A DNA stretch of 15,539 bases from Sphingomonas sanxanigenens. GTDB lineage: Bacteria > Pseudomonadota > Alphaproteobacteria > Sphingomonadales > Sphingomonadaceae. The stretch lies in the NCBI GenBank assembly GCA_003240855.1, contig QFNN01000071.1:1-15539 (forward strand), given 5' to 3'. The notes under the pieces are model-generated. The model saw nothing but the letters and a program-made list of their open reading frames with translations. It did no database searches and was not told the DNA's origin. Shown piece by piece: positions 1-6,698 of this stretch. Position numbers and translations under genes: made by a program. The first letter of the stretch is position 1. Each line of letters starts with the position of its first letter.

Positions 1-34
1 TCCGCTCGTCCGTCAGCCAATACAGGTCGCTCAA
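1..34 (-). CDS. IS5-family transposase, N-terminal fragment (runs off the left edge)
   Basis: Reading leftwards, a TTG start at 34-32 preceded by an AAGGAG ribosome site gives LSDLYWLTDER and then leaves the window. The SDLYWLTDE string is the usual N-terminus of IS5-family DDE transposases common in sphingomonads; in that family it is followed by a helix-turn-helix-like region and the catalytic domain, both outside the window. Only 11 codons are visible, so the family call rests on one short motif recalled from memory. A CTG two codons upstream is in frame and could be part of the original reading frame. Confidence 0.6.
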   Translation of the reverse strand, partial: MSDLYWLTDER

Positions 35-97
35 ATCCAGTCTCCTTGCGGAGCATGAATCAGATCGCAACGCCCATATCAATGGGTCCTGACCCTA
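1..97 (-). mobile_element. Probable terminal part of an IS5-like insertion sequence
   Basis: Upstream of the transposase start, about 50 bases out, lies GGGTCCTGACCC (84-95), an imperfect palindrome that would suit the terminal inverted repeat of the element. The element boundary is placed near 97 by inference. The other end is outside the window, so neither the matching inverted repeat nor a target duplication can be tested here. Confidence 0.45.
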
Positions 98-457
98 GGT
101 AGATTCCGCCTTCAGGAACTTTAGAATCGCAAAGATCGGCAATTTTGCGCTCGGTTTGAGAGGGAGGCGATGGGAGGCCTCATTCAGATAATTTGACCCA
201 TACCCCGACCCGGCCTCTGATCGACTCTCGGTGACGGTGGCCATCGCCAGCAACGCGTTGCCCGCCCGTGGCTGCCTCAGCAGCGCATGATGGCACGGAT
301 TCGCCCCCGCAACTTACGGTCTGCTTATGGGTGAAGCGCAAATGGAAACGGGCAGCTTTCGCCGCCCGCTAATCCACTGCTTCCCTTCGGAAAATTGGCG
401 CCCCGCACCGGATAAACATAACGAATATATCTCGCCGTTTGCCCTACTATAGCGCCG
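98..457. other. Intergenic stretch with no recognisable gene
   Basis: No reading frame here resembles a protein I know. It contains a small inverted repeat (CGCAAA 128-133 with TTTGCG 144-149) and an AT-rich patch at 415-450 that could be an old promoter but points at no gene. The block around 310-370 has the look of dispersed sphingomonad intergenic sequence, which I cannot confirm. It separates the insertion-sequence end from the convergent 3' end of the hydrolase gene. Confidence 0.4.
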
Positions 458-1462
458 TCACTCCACGTCAGCTGATGCAGCGTGTCGCCGTGCGCCGCCG
501 ATAGTAGTGCGAAGAGCGTCAGCCGGGCTACCCGTCGGCGTCACGAGGCCGCGTGCCTGCAACCACCAGATCAGTTCATCGAACCAGTGGTCGCTTGTCG
601 TGCCCTGAGGACGCAGATCGAACCCGTGCCCGCCGCGCTCGTACAGATGCAGCTCTGCGGCTGCTCCGGCTCGTCGCCAAGCCGAATAGAGCAATATGGG
701 ATCGTTCGGCTGATACTCATCGTCGGCAGCGCCGGCGATGAACGCCGGGGGCGCATCTGCTGGGACAGGGGTGCGCAAACCGCCATAGATCAGCCCGACG
801 AAGTCAGGGCGCGACGGCTTCGCGCCGATCGCTAGATCGGCCGCGAGATAGGCCCCCGCCGAGAAACCGATCACGCCGACCTTGTGCGGATCGATGCCCC
901 ATTCGGCGGCGCGTTGGCGCACGATGGCTACCCCGCGCGCGCCGTCTTCGATCGCATGGGGTTCGCCTGCGAACGCCGGCATCTCGACGGGCTCGCCGCC
1001 TTTCGCCCGCGCCATGACCATGTCCATCTCGCGCATATGGGCATCGGGCATCCGCATCGGGCCGTCGCCGCTCCGGATCGTCCGGTATTTGAGAACGAAC
1101 GCGGTGAAGCCGTGACGGGCCAGCGCTTGCGCTATTTCCGTTCCGCCGCGCGTATAGCCCAGCGCCACGAATCCGCCCCCTGGCGCGACGATGACGGCAG
1201 TGCCGTTCGCCTGCCCCGGCGCTGGCCGGAACAGTTCCAATGCTGGTTCGCTGACATCATAGATCAGCGTTTCGCCGTCCGGTTGCGTGTCCCGAGCTTC
1301 GGGCACGCCCAGCGCCGGAATGCTACCCTTGGGATAGAGCGGGATCACCGCTCCCCTTGCGCCCACCATCGTCCAGCCCGGCTGATAGTAGTGGTCCGCG
1401 CTCGGCTCCACGATGGCAAGGTGGATGCCGCGGCGGCGCTTAAGGATGCGGGGCCAGGACAT
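458..1462 (-). CDS. Alpha/beta hydrolase (esterase-like), 5'-truncated and fused to foreign codons
   Basis: The body of the protein is an alpha/beta hydrolase of the exported esterase/xylan-esterase-like type. Numbering from the longest in-frame ATG (1594), the oxyanion strand is APGGGF (137-142), the nucleophile elbow GFSAG has Ser245, the acid is probably Asp291 or Asp292 in AADDEY, and the base is His323 in GGHGF. Hydrolase homology seems to begin near residue 81 (IPLYPKGS). What precedes it is not hydrolase: residues about 50-79 look like a sulfide:quinone oxidoreductase and the codons before that are pmpB read out of frame. The signal peptide normal for this family is therefore missing. 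I use the ATG at 1462 as the most plausible surviving start; it has no good ribosome site. The catalytic core looks complete, so a cytoplasmic product is possible, but a dying gene is equally likely. Confidence 0.6.
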   Translation of the reverse strand: MSWPRILKRRRGIHLAIVEPSADHYYQPGWTMVGARGAVIPLYPKGSIPALGVPEARDTQPDGETLIYDVSEPALELFRPAPGQANGTAVIVAPGGGFVALGYTRGGTEIAQALARHGFTAFVLKYRTIRSGDGPMRMPDAHMREMDMVMARAKGGEPVEMPAFAGEPHAIEDGARGVAIVRQRAAEWGIDPHKVGVIGFSAGAYLAADLAIGAKPSRPDFVGLIYGGLRTPVPADAPPAFIAGAADDEYQPNDPILLYSAWRRAGAAAELHLYERGGHGFDLRPQGTTSDHWFDELIWWLQARGLVTPTGSPADALRTTIGGARRHAASADVE

Positions 1463-1761
1463 AGCCCGCCCACGCCCCAGCCCATGCCGAACAGGATCGC
1501 TCCAAGCGCAAGCTTTCCGTTCAACTCGCGCGTCTCGGGCAGATTGAAGGCAGCGTCGGCCAAAGGGCGTTCCAGACGTCGCTGGATTATCCATGCGATC
1601 GCCATCGGAATGATCGCGCCACCCATGACGAATGCCAGCGTCGGGTCCCAGCGTCCGAACAGGTCTAGGAAGCTATGAACGCGCGCCGGATCGGCCATAC
1701 CTGAGATGGCAAGCCCGGCACCGAACAGCATGCCCGAGATCAAGGCCAGGATCGCCTTCAT
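1345..1761 (-). pseudogene. pmpB-like DUF6691/YeeE-type membrane protein, 3'-truncated
   Basis: The ATG at 1761 overlaps the stop of the pmpA-like remnant (ATGA), the usual arrangement for this pair. The protein starts MKAILALISGMLFGAGLAIS and follows the family to GLCPGPAS, where Cys101 is the conserved cysteine of the YeeE/TsuA-like transport path. About 107 residues are authentic against roughly 140 in intact relatives. After about position 1440 the frame enters oxidoreductase DNA out of frame and adds about 31 unrelated residues before a stop at 1345. The last transmembrane helix is lost. In the family, PmpA and PmpB together form a sulfur-compound permease. Probably non-functional. Confidence 0.75.
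1357..1447 (-). pseudogene. Internal fragment of a sulfide:quinone oxidoreductase (about 30 codons)
   Basis: In the hydrolase frame the codons read ILKRRRGIHLAIVEPS and then ADHYYQPGWTMVGA. This pair of motifs is the second FAD-binding strand (acid at its end) followed by the HYYQPGWT block of sulfide:quinone oxidoreductases of the type found beside YeeE/YedE (PmpA/PmpB) proteins in proteobacterial sulfide-detoxification clusters. Neither the N-terminal GxGxxG nucleotide-binding loop nor anything after the VGA is present. The fragment is joined on one side to pmpB and on the other to the hydrolase, so it cannot encode an enzyme. The identification is from memory of the family. Confidence 0.65.
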
Positions 1762-2075
1762 GCGACCCAACCGGCCAAACGCATGATGGCGACCGTGGCA
1801 AAGCCGCTGGCCATGAAAAGAGCAGTCGCAAGCACAGAGCGCAGCGACAGGCGCGAGACCCCGCAGACGCCGTGACCGCTGGTGCAACCCGAACCGAGAC
1901 GCGTGCCGAAGCCGACCAGAAGACCAGCGACCACGAGCAGGCTGGGTCCGGGAAAGCTGGCGTCGATAGCCCCCCGCAGCGAAACGATCAGCGCGCCGAG
2001 CGGCAGGCCGAGGATGAACGCGGTCGCGATTCCACGCGGCGCGCCGTTGTCGGCTAGTCCGATGGCACGCGCCCC
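1758..2075 (-). pseudogene. pmpA-like YeeE/YedE sulfur-transport protein, 5'-truncated
   Basis: This frame is open from 2075, directly after an in-frame TAA, and has no start codon. It reads through AFILGLPLGALIVS, GLLVGFGTRLGSGCTSGHG, VCG and SRLSLRS to a stop at 1760-1758. The GSGCTSGHGVCG block, with two cysteines, is the signature of YeeE/YedE (PmpA, TsuA-like) permeases. About 100 residues remain of the usual 140 or so; the first helices are gone. The upstream edge lies inside the end of the neighbouring membrane-protein gene, which itself looks cut short there, so this is one deletion junction damaging two genes. The junction with pmpB on the other side is natural. Confidence 0.75.
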
Positions 2076-2497
2076 TTAGCGGTCGCCGCGTAGATCGAAT
2101 AGGAGACGAGGCGGCCTGCGAAAAACGCGGCAGTGAAGTGAAGAAGGCGTACCTTTGCCAGTCCCGCCGCGGCAAACAATTGCGCTGATGGCAAGGGCGA
2201 CAGAGCAAACAAACCAAGCCCGAGGATCATATTGCGCGGCCGCGCTTCTAGCGCTTCGCGCGCAGCGCCGAGATTGCGCTTCTGTTTTTCCGGTAGGCGG
2301 CCGCCGAGAAACCGGAAGCTATGGGCGAGCAACAGCCGCCCCAAGGCGGCGGCAAGCGCGCTAACGATGACGATCGATGCGATCGGCAGCTCACTGTTTA
2401 GACCATAGAAGACGATGATCGACCAGGTGGGTGGTCCGAAGGCAGGCAGGAGGTTGATGCCCAAAACGATCAGGAACAAGAGGAGGAAGGAAGTCAT
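2054..2497 (-). CDS. Small multipass membrane protein, VTT/SNARE-associated-like, probably C-terminally truncated
   Basis: The 147-residue protein begins MTSFLLLFLIVLGINLLPAF. It has a hydrophobic N-terminal segment (about 2-30), a second (about 37-60), a basic loop KQKRN with a long amphipathic stretch, then GLGLFALSPLPSAQLFAAAG and a final GRLVSYSIYAATAKG. The GPPTW and SPLPS motifs resemble the membrane proteins with VTT/DedA-like folds found in sphingomonads; I do not know the function. After AATAKG the reading frame passes into pmpA DNA and stops after four further residues, so I infer that the natural C-terminus has been deleted. The ATG at 2497-2495 is chosen because it precedes the hydrophobic segment and lies just downstream of an inverted repeat; the upstream in-frame extension is not protein-like. 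Confidence 0.6.
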   Translation of the reverse strand: MTSFLLLFLIVLGINLLPAFGPPTWSIIVFYGLNSELPIASIVIVSALAAALGRLLLAHSFRFLGGRLPEKQKRNLGAAREALEARPRNMILGLGLFALSPLPSAQLFAAAGLAKVRLLHFTAAFFAGRLVSYSIYAATAKGRVPSD

Positions 2498-2507
2498 GAT
2501 CCGGCTA

Positions 2508-2530
2508 GAATTGGCAATCCCCGCCAATTC
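2508..2530. promoter_or_regulatory. Inverted repeat in front of the minus-strand membrane-protein gene
   Basis: Perfect 8-bp arms GAATTGGC (2508-2515) and GCCAATTC (2523-2530) flank a 7-base spacer. It sits 11 bases upstream of the ATG at 2497, where a dimeric repressor could block transcription or translation start. No regulator is assigned. Confidence 0.4.
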
Positions 2531-2602
2531 AAGCTCCGATGCTGACCGACAAGAAGTCGGCTTACATCCCGAATGTTGCCCACATGATTGAACGATACGG
2601 CT

Positions 2603-2620
2603 CGTCAGGGTTCCGTCAGG
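2603..2620 (+). promoter_or_regulatory. Direct-repeat regulator box 1 (upstream of katG)
   Basis: CGTCAGGGTTCCGTCAGG: two GTCAG half-sites whose starts are 11 bp apart, the geometry bound by OmpR-family response regulators. It matches boxes at 6644, 7412 and 9948. It lies 38 bases before the relic VIT start and about 260 bases before katG. It could also influence the divergent minus-strand gene at 2497. Confidence 0.7.
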
Positions 2621-2657
2621 AAAGTTTGGAATCCCCATGCCGCCTTGTGAGGACATG

Positions 2658-2679
2658 ATGAGCAAACTGCGATCCCATC
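2658..2679 (+). pseudogene. Relic 5' end of a VIT-family gene
   Basis: The codons ATGAGCAAACTGCGATCCC give MSKLRSH, matching MSRLRTH at the start of the intact VIT gene at 6699. The match extends through the leader: from the first base of the regulator box to the end of CCCATC, 77 positions align without a gap and I count about 58 identities. The distance from box to ATG (38 bases) is the same in both. After 2679 the similarity stops abruptly, so only about seven codons remain of a diverged second VIT gene. Confidence 0.6.
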
Positions 2680-2682
2680 ATA

Positions 2683-2745
2683 GGTCCGTCGAAACCCGCC
2701 GATCGCGCGGCGCTGACCGCCTACCTGAAATCCCCGGCCCAATGA
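2683..2745 (+). pseudogene. Possible relic 3' end of a c-type cytochrome gene
   Basis: In a frame shifted from the VIT relic, the DNA reads GPSKPADRAALTAYLKSPAQ and then a TGA at 2743-2745. The pattern (K)PADRAAL-x-AYLKS at the very end of a protein is typical of the last helix of class I c-type cytochromes. No haem-binding CxxCH is present, so this would be only the last twenty or so codons, joined to the VIT relic by a deletion. The call rests on a single short motif. Confidence 0.4.
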
Positions 2746-2802
2746 ACGGTCGCGTCATCCCCTCCCCTAATTCCGATTTTGTATGGCGGCGCCTGCTGTC
2801 GT

Positions 2803-2834
2803 GCGGCACGGGCGGCACGGGCGGCACGGGCGGC
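2803..2834 (+). repeat. Tandem 9-bp repeat in the katG leader
   Basis: The unit GCGGCACGG occurs three times in a row (2803-2829), followed by a partial copy GCGGC (2830-2834). It lies about 50 bases before the katG start. Tandem units of this kind change copy number easily by slippage; because the unit is 9 bp and lies outside the gene, a change would alter only leader length. Confidence 0.7.
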
Positions 2835-2883
2835 CCAACCGTCCACGGGACTCCCACTTCTTCAACCACAACAGGAGGACATA

Positions 2884-5085
2884 ATGCGTAGGACAACAAT
2901 ATCTTTATTGGCGATAGCCGTCATGGCGATCTCGCCGGCCGCCTTCGCCCAAAGCGCGGCACCGACGGCCAAGGAATGGTATCCCAAAAGCCTCGATCTG
3001 AGGTCGTTGCGTCAGCACGAAGCGCAATCCAATCCCTATGGTGCGGACTATGACTATGCGAAGGAATTCGCCTCGCTTGATCTCGATGCGGTCAAAGCCG
3101 ACATCCGCAAGGTTTTGACCACTTCGCAGCCGTGGTGGCCTGCGGATTATGGGCATTATGGCCCCTTCTTCATCCGCATGGCCTGGCATGGTGCGGGCAC
3201 CTATCGCACCGGGGACGGCCGCGGCGGCGCCGGTGGTGGCGAGCAGCGTTTCGAGCCGCTGAATAGCTGGCCCGACAATGTGAGCCTCGACAAGGCGCGC
3301 CGGCTAATCTGGCCGATCAAGCAGAAATATGGCCGCAAGCTCTCCTGGGGCGACCTGATGGTTCTGACCGGCAACGTCGCCCTAGAGGATATGGGCTTCA
3401 AGACCATCGGCTTCGCGGGCGGCCGCGTCGATGCCTGGCAGCCGGACCTCGTCTTCTGGGGACCGGAAACCAAGATGATGATGGACGAACGGCGGGACGA
3501 GAAGGGTAATCTTCGCGGACCGCTGGCAGCGACACAGATGGGTCTTATCTACGTCAATCCCGAAGGTCCGAGCGGTAATCCCGATCCGTTGGCGGCGGCG
3601 GCTGATATTCGCCGTGCCTTCGGAGCCATGGCAATGAGCGACGAGGAAACCGCCGCGCTGATCGCTGGTGGCCATACCTTCGGCAAAGCGCATGGCGCGC
3701 ATAAACCCGATGATTGCGTCGGCGGCGATCCCGGCGTCGCGCCGATCGAACAGCAGGGCCTCGGCTGGGCCAACAAATGCGGTAAGGGCAATGCGGAAGA
3801 TACGGTCTCCAGCGGCCTGGAAGGCGCATGGTCGGCCAATCCGATCACCTTCACCACGCAGTATCTCGACAACCTCTACGGCTTCACCTGGGTGAAGACC
3901 AAGAGCCCCGCCGGCGCGGTGCAGTGGGTGCCCAGCGACCCGGCAGCGACGGCCCTGGTGCCCGACGCCCATGTCGCGGGCAAAACGCACGCGCCGATCA
4001 TGTTCACCACCGACATCGCGATGCGGGAAGATCCGGGCTTCCGGAAGATCACCTCGCGCTGGCGCGAGCATCCGGAAGAATTCGCCGTCGCCTTCGCTCG
4101 CGCCTGGTTCAAGCTGACCCACCGCGACGTCGGGCCGCAGACCCGCTATCTCGGAAAGGACGTCCCGAACCAGACCTTCGTCTGGCAAGACCCGCTGCCC
4201 AAGGCTGACTATGCGATGATCGACAACAACGACGTCGCGCAGCTCAAGGCCAAGATCGTCGCTTCCGGCCTCTCCACCGGCGAACTGGTGCGTGCGGCTT
4301 GGGCCTCGGCCTCGACCTACCGGGACACAGATGGCCGCGGTGGCGCCAATGGCGCTCGCGTCGGCCTCGACCCGCAACGCAATTGGGTGGTCAACGATCC
4401 GGCAGAGCTGAAGAAGGTGCTGGCGGCTTACACGCGCATCCAGGCGGACTTCATCAAGGGCCGCAAGGACGGTAAGCAAGTGTCGCTGGCTGATCTCATC
4501 GTGCTGGGCGGGAACACCGCTGTCGAGCAGGCGGCGGATCGGGCAGGACAGCGGGTTTCGGTCCCCTTCACGCCGGGCCGGGTCGATGCATTGCAGACAC
4601 AGACCGACGTTGCCTCCTTCGCCTTCCTCGAACCGAAGGCCGATGGATTCCGCAACTACTATTCGGCTAGGGCCGATCTCGGCCCGGCTGAATCGCTGGT
4701 CGACAAGGCCGATAGCCTTGGCCTGACGGTCGCCGAAATGACGGTGCTCGTCGGTGGTATGCGCTCGCTCGGCGCCAATGCCGGAAACACTCGACATGGT
4801 GTCTTCACCGCTCGCCCCGGCAACCTGTCCAACGACTTCTTTGTCAACCTGCTGTCGATGAACACGGTCTGGGTGAAGTCGGTCGGCTCGCCGGGGCTCT
4901 ACGAAGGCAAGGACCGCGCGTCCGGCGCCGCGAAGTGGACGGCCACCCCGGTGGATCTCGTGTTCGGCTCCAATTCAGAGCTGCGCGCGGTGTCCGAAGT
5001 CTATGCCTCGGACGATGCGAAGCAGAAGTTTGTGGACGACTTCGTGCGGGCCTGGACCAAGGTCATGAACGCCGACCGTAGTTAG
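2884..5085 (+). CDS. katG: Catalase-peroxidase KatG with signal peptide (exported type)
   Basis: Bifunctional haem enzyme that dismutates hydrogen peroxide and also acts as a peroxidase. I start it at the ATG at 2884 because AGGAGGA lies just upstream (2873-2879) and a signal peptide follows (basic MRRTT, hydrophobic core, AFA before QSAAP), giving 733 residues, near the family norm. The distal haem residues are Arg98, Trp101 and His102 in RMAWH; the proximal ligand is His264 in GGHTFGK. The Met-Tyr-Trp crosslink needed for catalase activity can form from Trp101, Tyr223 and Met249; the Tyr-Met and Met-His spacings equal those of M. tuberculosis KatG (229/255/270). The C-terminal duplicated peroxidase-like domain (about 400-733) is complete. 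Most KatG proteins are cytoplasmic; this one should work in the periplasm, like KatP. A regulator box lies about 260 bases upstream. Confidence 0.96.
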   Translation: MRRTTISLLAIAVMAISPAAFAQSAAPTAKEWYPKSLDLRSLRQHEAQSNPYGADYDYAKEFASLDLDAVKADIRKVLTTSQPWWPADYGHYGPFFIRMAWHGAGTYRTGDGRGGAGGGEQRFEPLNSWPDNVSLDKARRLIWPIKQKYGRKLSWGDLMVLTGNVALEDMGFKTIGFAGGRVDAWQPDLVFWGPETKMMMDERRDEKGNLRGPLAATQMGLIYVNPEGPSGNPDPLAAAADIRRAFGAMAMSDEETAALIAGGHTFGKAHGAHKPDDCVGGDPGVAPIEQQGLGWANKCGKGNAEDTVSSGLEGAWSANPITFTTQYLDNLYGFTWVKTKSPAGAVQWVPSDPAATALVPDAHVAGKTHAPIMFTTDIAMREDPGFRKITSRWREHPEEFAVAFARAWFKLTHRDVGPQTRYLGKDVPNQTFVWQDPLPKADYAMIDNNDVAQLKAKIVASGLSTGELVRAAWASASTYRDTDGRGGANGARVGLDPQRNWVVNDPAELKKVLAAYTRIQADFIKGRKDGKQVSLADLIVLGGNTAVEQAADRAGQRVSVPFTPGRVDALQTQTDVASFAFLEPKADGFRNYYSARADLGPAESLVDKADSLGLTVAEMTVLVGGMRSLGANAGNTRHGVFTARPGNLSNDFFVNLLSMNTVWVKSVGSPGLYEGKDRASGAAKWTATPVDLVFGSNSELRAVSEVYASDDAKQKFVDDFVRAWTKVMNADRS

Positions 5086-5112
5086 GCGACCTTCTAGCTA
5101 TTGGTTGGACGT

Positions 5113-5147
5113 GGAGCGGCGGCGTTGCCCCCTGGCGCCGCCGCTCC
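5113..5147 (+). terminator. Strong hairpin after katG, possible terminator
   Basis: GGAGCGGCGGCG (5113-5124) pairs perfectly with CGCCGCCGCTCC (5136-5147) around an 11-base loop, 28 bases after the katG stop. There is no T-run after the stem, so it is not a classical intrinsic terminator; it may act as an mRNA 3' stabiliser or with Rho. Confidence 0.5.
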
Positions 5148-5264
5148 CGATCCTCCCGTGGCCAGCCGCCACCGAGTGGTCCGAGTTGATTGTCAGTGCA
5201 TCGTGGCGAGGGGTTTTGAAGTGCTTGCCTCTAGCTCGGCGCGTAGGAGCACAGAACCCTGTCC

Positions 5265-6500
5265 ATGGACGACGTCGGCCTCATTCACCACCTCCCGGTT
5301 GCGCTGGGCATCGGCCTGTTGATCGGAGCGGAGCGCGAGCGGCGCAAGGTCCACCGTCCGGCCGCAGCGGGGCTGCGCACCTTCACGATCGCTGCCTTAC
5401 TGGGCTGTGGTGCAGCTCTGATGCCGCAGCAGTGGATGATCGCGATCGTGATGCTGTGCATGACCGCGCTGGCCCTGCTGAGCAGTTGGCGCAGGCGCAA
5501 TACAACCGACCCCGGCATCACCACGGAAGTTAGCCTCGTCGCCACTACGCTGCTTGGGGCGCTTGCCGTAACTGCGCCGTTGCTGGCGGGGGCTCTTGCG
5601 GTGCTGATCGCGATCGTGCTGGCAGCCCGCGATCCGCTCCATCGCTTCGTCGGACAGACGATCAGCGCGGACGAGATTGCGGATATCCTGCTGATCGCCG
5701 GCGCCACCCTGATCGTGCTGCCGATGTTGCCGGACCGGCAGATGGGGCCATTCGACGCGCTCAATCCGCATTCGATCTGGATGGTCGTTGTCATGATCCT
5801 CGGGATCAACGCGCTGGGCCAGGTGGCGACGCGGCTATTGGGTGCGCGCCTGGGGGTGCCCGCACTAGGCCTCATCTCGGGGCTCGTTTCCAGCTCGGCA
5901 ACTATCGGGGCCATGGGTGCCTGGGTTCGCGCCAATCCCGCCTCCGCCGCGGCGGGTGCGGCAGCGGCGGTTCTATCGACCGTCGCCAATTATGCGCAGA
6001 TGGCCGTGGTGATCGAGGCAACGGACCATCGTACCTTTCTTGCTACCATCCTGCCGGTGGGCGCAGCCGGACTGGCCGCACTTTTGTCGGGCGGATGGTT
6101 GACCCTCGCGGCCTGGCGCGAGGTTACGGCTGAACCGCCGAGAATGAGCAGGTCCTTCAATCTGCTGATGGCACTGACCTTTGCCGCCACGGTGGCGATC
6201 ATGCTGATGTCCGCAGCGGCCCTCAGAGCCTGGTTCGGGGATGCTGGGCTTATCGCCGTAGCCGCGATCGGCGGGGTGCTGGACGTTCATGCCGCGGTGA
6301 TTTCATTAGCGGCACAGGTCGCCGACGGCACGATGGCCGCGCCGCAAGCCATCCTTCCTATCCTGACCGCCTGCACCACCAGTACCCTCGCCAAGATTTT
6401 CTTTTCCGCAACGGTGGGAACGCGCGCCTTTGCCGCCCGTGTCATTCCAGCCCAGTTACTGATCATCGGCGCGGCATGGCTGACGGTCTTTGTTGGCTGA
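5265..6500 (+). CDS. MgtC/SapB-family membrane protein with DUF4010 domain
   Basis: A 411-residue protein with about ten to twelve hydrophobic segments. The N-terminal part (about 5-130) is MgtC/SapB-like, with the signature GIGLLIGAERERR at 15-27. The rest is DUF4010, including GLISGLVSSSATIGAMGAW near 203-221 and TTSTLAKIFF near the C-terminus. The family is tied to growth in low magnesium and stress, but the biochemical role of the DUF4010 type is unknown. An in-frame TAG seven codons upstream leaves ATG 5265 as the first ATG; its ribosome site is weak. No regulator box is found in front, so it may be read through from katG or have its own promoter. Confidence 0.88.
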   Translation: MDDVGLIHHLPVALGIGLLIGAERERRKVHRPAAAGLRTFTIAALLGCGAALMPQQWMIAIVMLCMTALALLSSWRRRNTTDPGITTEVSLVATTLLGALAVTAPLLAGALAVLIAIVLAARDPLHRFVGQTISADEIADILLIAGATLIVLPMLPDRQMGPFDALNPHSIWMVVVMILGINALGQVATRLLGARLGVPALGLISGLVSSSATIGAMGAWVRANPASAAAGAAAAVLSTVANYAQMAVVIEATDHRTFLATILPVGAAGLAALLSGGWLTLAAWREVTAEPPRMSRSFNLLMALTFAATVAIMLMSAAALRAWFGDAGLIAVAAIGGVLDVHAAVISLAAQVADGTMAAPQAILPILTACTTSTLAKIFFSATVGTRAFAARVIPAQLLIIGAAWLTVFVG

Positions 6501-6643
6501 CACAATGCACCACGTCGGAGGGGTTGGTCCATGCGCGCGCACTTCCCAGCGCCAGTCAAACGAGAGCCGCGGCCCCGGTGAGATGGCGGCCAGGGCTGCC
6601 GCGCCGGCGGTCTATATCATCCATGCCAGTGCGCGATGCCGGC
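6501..6643. other. Intergenic region before the VIT promoter
   Basis: About 140 bases between the MgtC-type gene and the regulator box. No reading frame here looks like a known protein and no clear terminator is seen. Confidence 0.4.
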
Positions 6644-6661
6644 CGTCAGGGTTTCGTCAGA
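6644..6661 (+). promoter_or_regulatory. Direct-repeat regulator box 2 (upstream of the VIT gene)
   Basis: CGTCAGGGTTTCGTCAGA, two GTCAG half-sites 11 bp apart, 38 bases before the VIT ATG. The sequence between box and ATG aligns without gaps to the region after box 1. Confidence 0.72.
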
Positions 6662-6698
6662 AAAGGCTGACAACCACCCTATGCTTTGCGAGGACATT

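Noticed and set aside
1463..1594. Using ATG 1594 as the hydrolase start
   Set aside because: The first 44 codons lie wholly inside pmpB in another frame and look like no protein; the later ATG at 1462 is preferred, though neither is well supported.
882..1678. Plus-strand open frames opposite the hydrolase
   Set aside because: They are antisense shadows with no recognisable motif, while the minus strand shows a full hydrolase active site.
2803..2834. CRISPR-like repeats
   Set aside because: The units are only 9 bp and directly adjacent with no spacers, so this is a simple tandem repeat.
2779..2883. In-frame 35-codon N-terminal extension of katG from an ATG at 2779
   Set aside because: It encodes Arg-Ala repeats from the tandem 9-mer, has no ribosome site, and would bury the signal peptide; ATG 2884 has AGGAGGA at good spacing.
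3382..4797. Long minus-strand open frame (471 codons) opposite katG
   Set aside because: It is the mirror of a certain, highly conserved gene in GC-rich DNA; its residues show no motif and follow the antisense codon pattern.
5190..5220. A fifth regulator box before the MgtC-type gene
   Set aside because: Only one GTCAG half-site is present (about 5193) with no partner 11 bp away.
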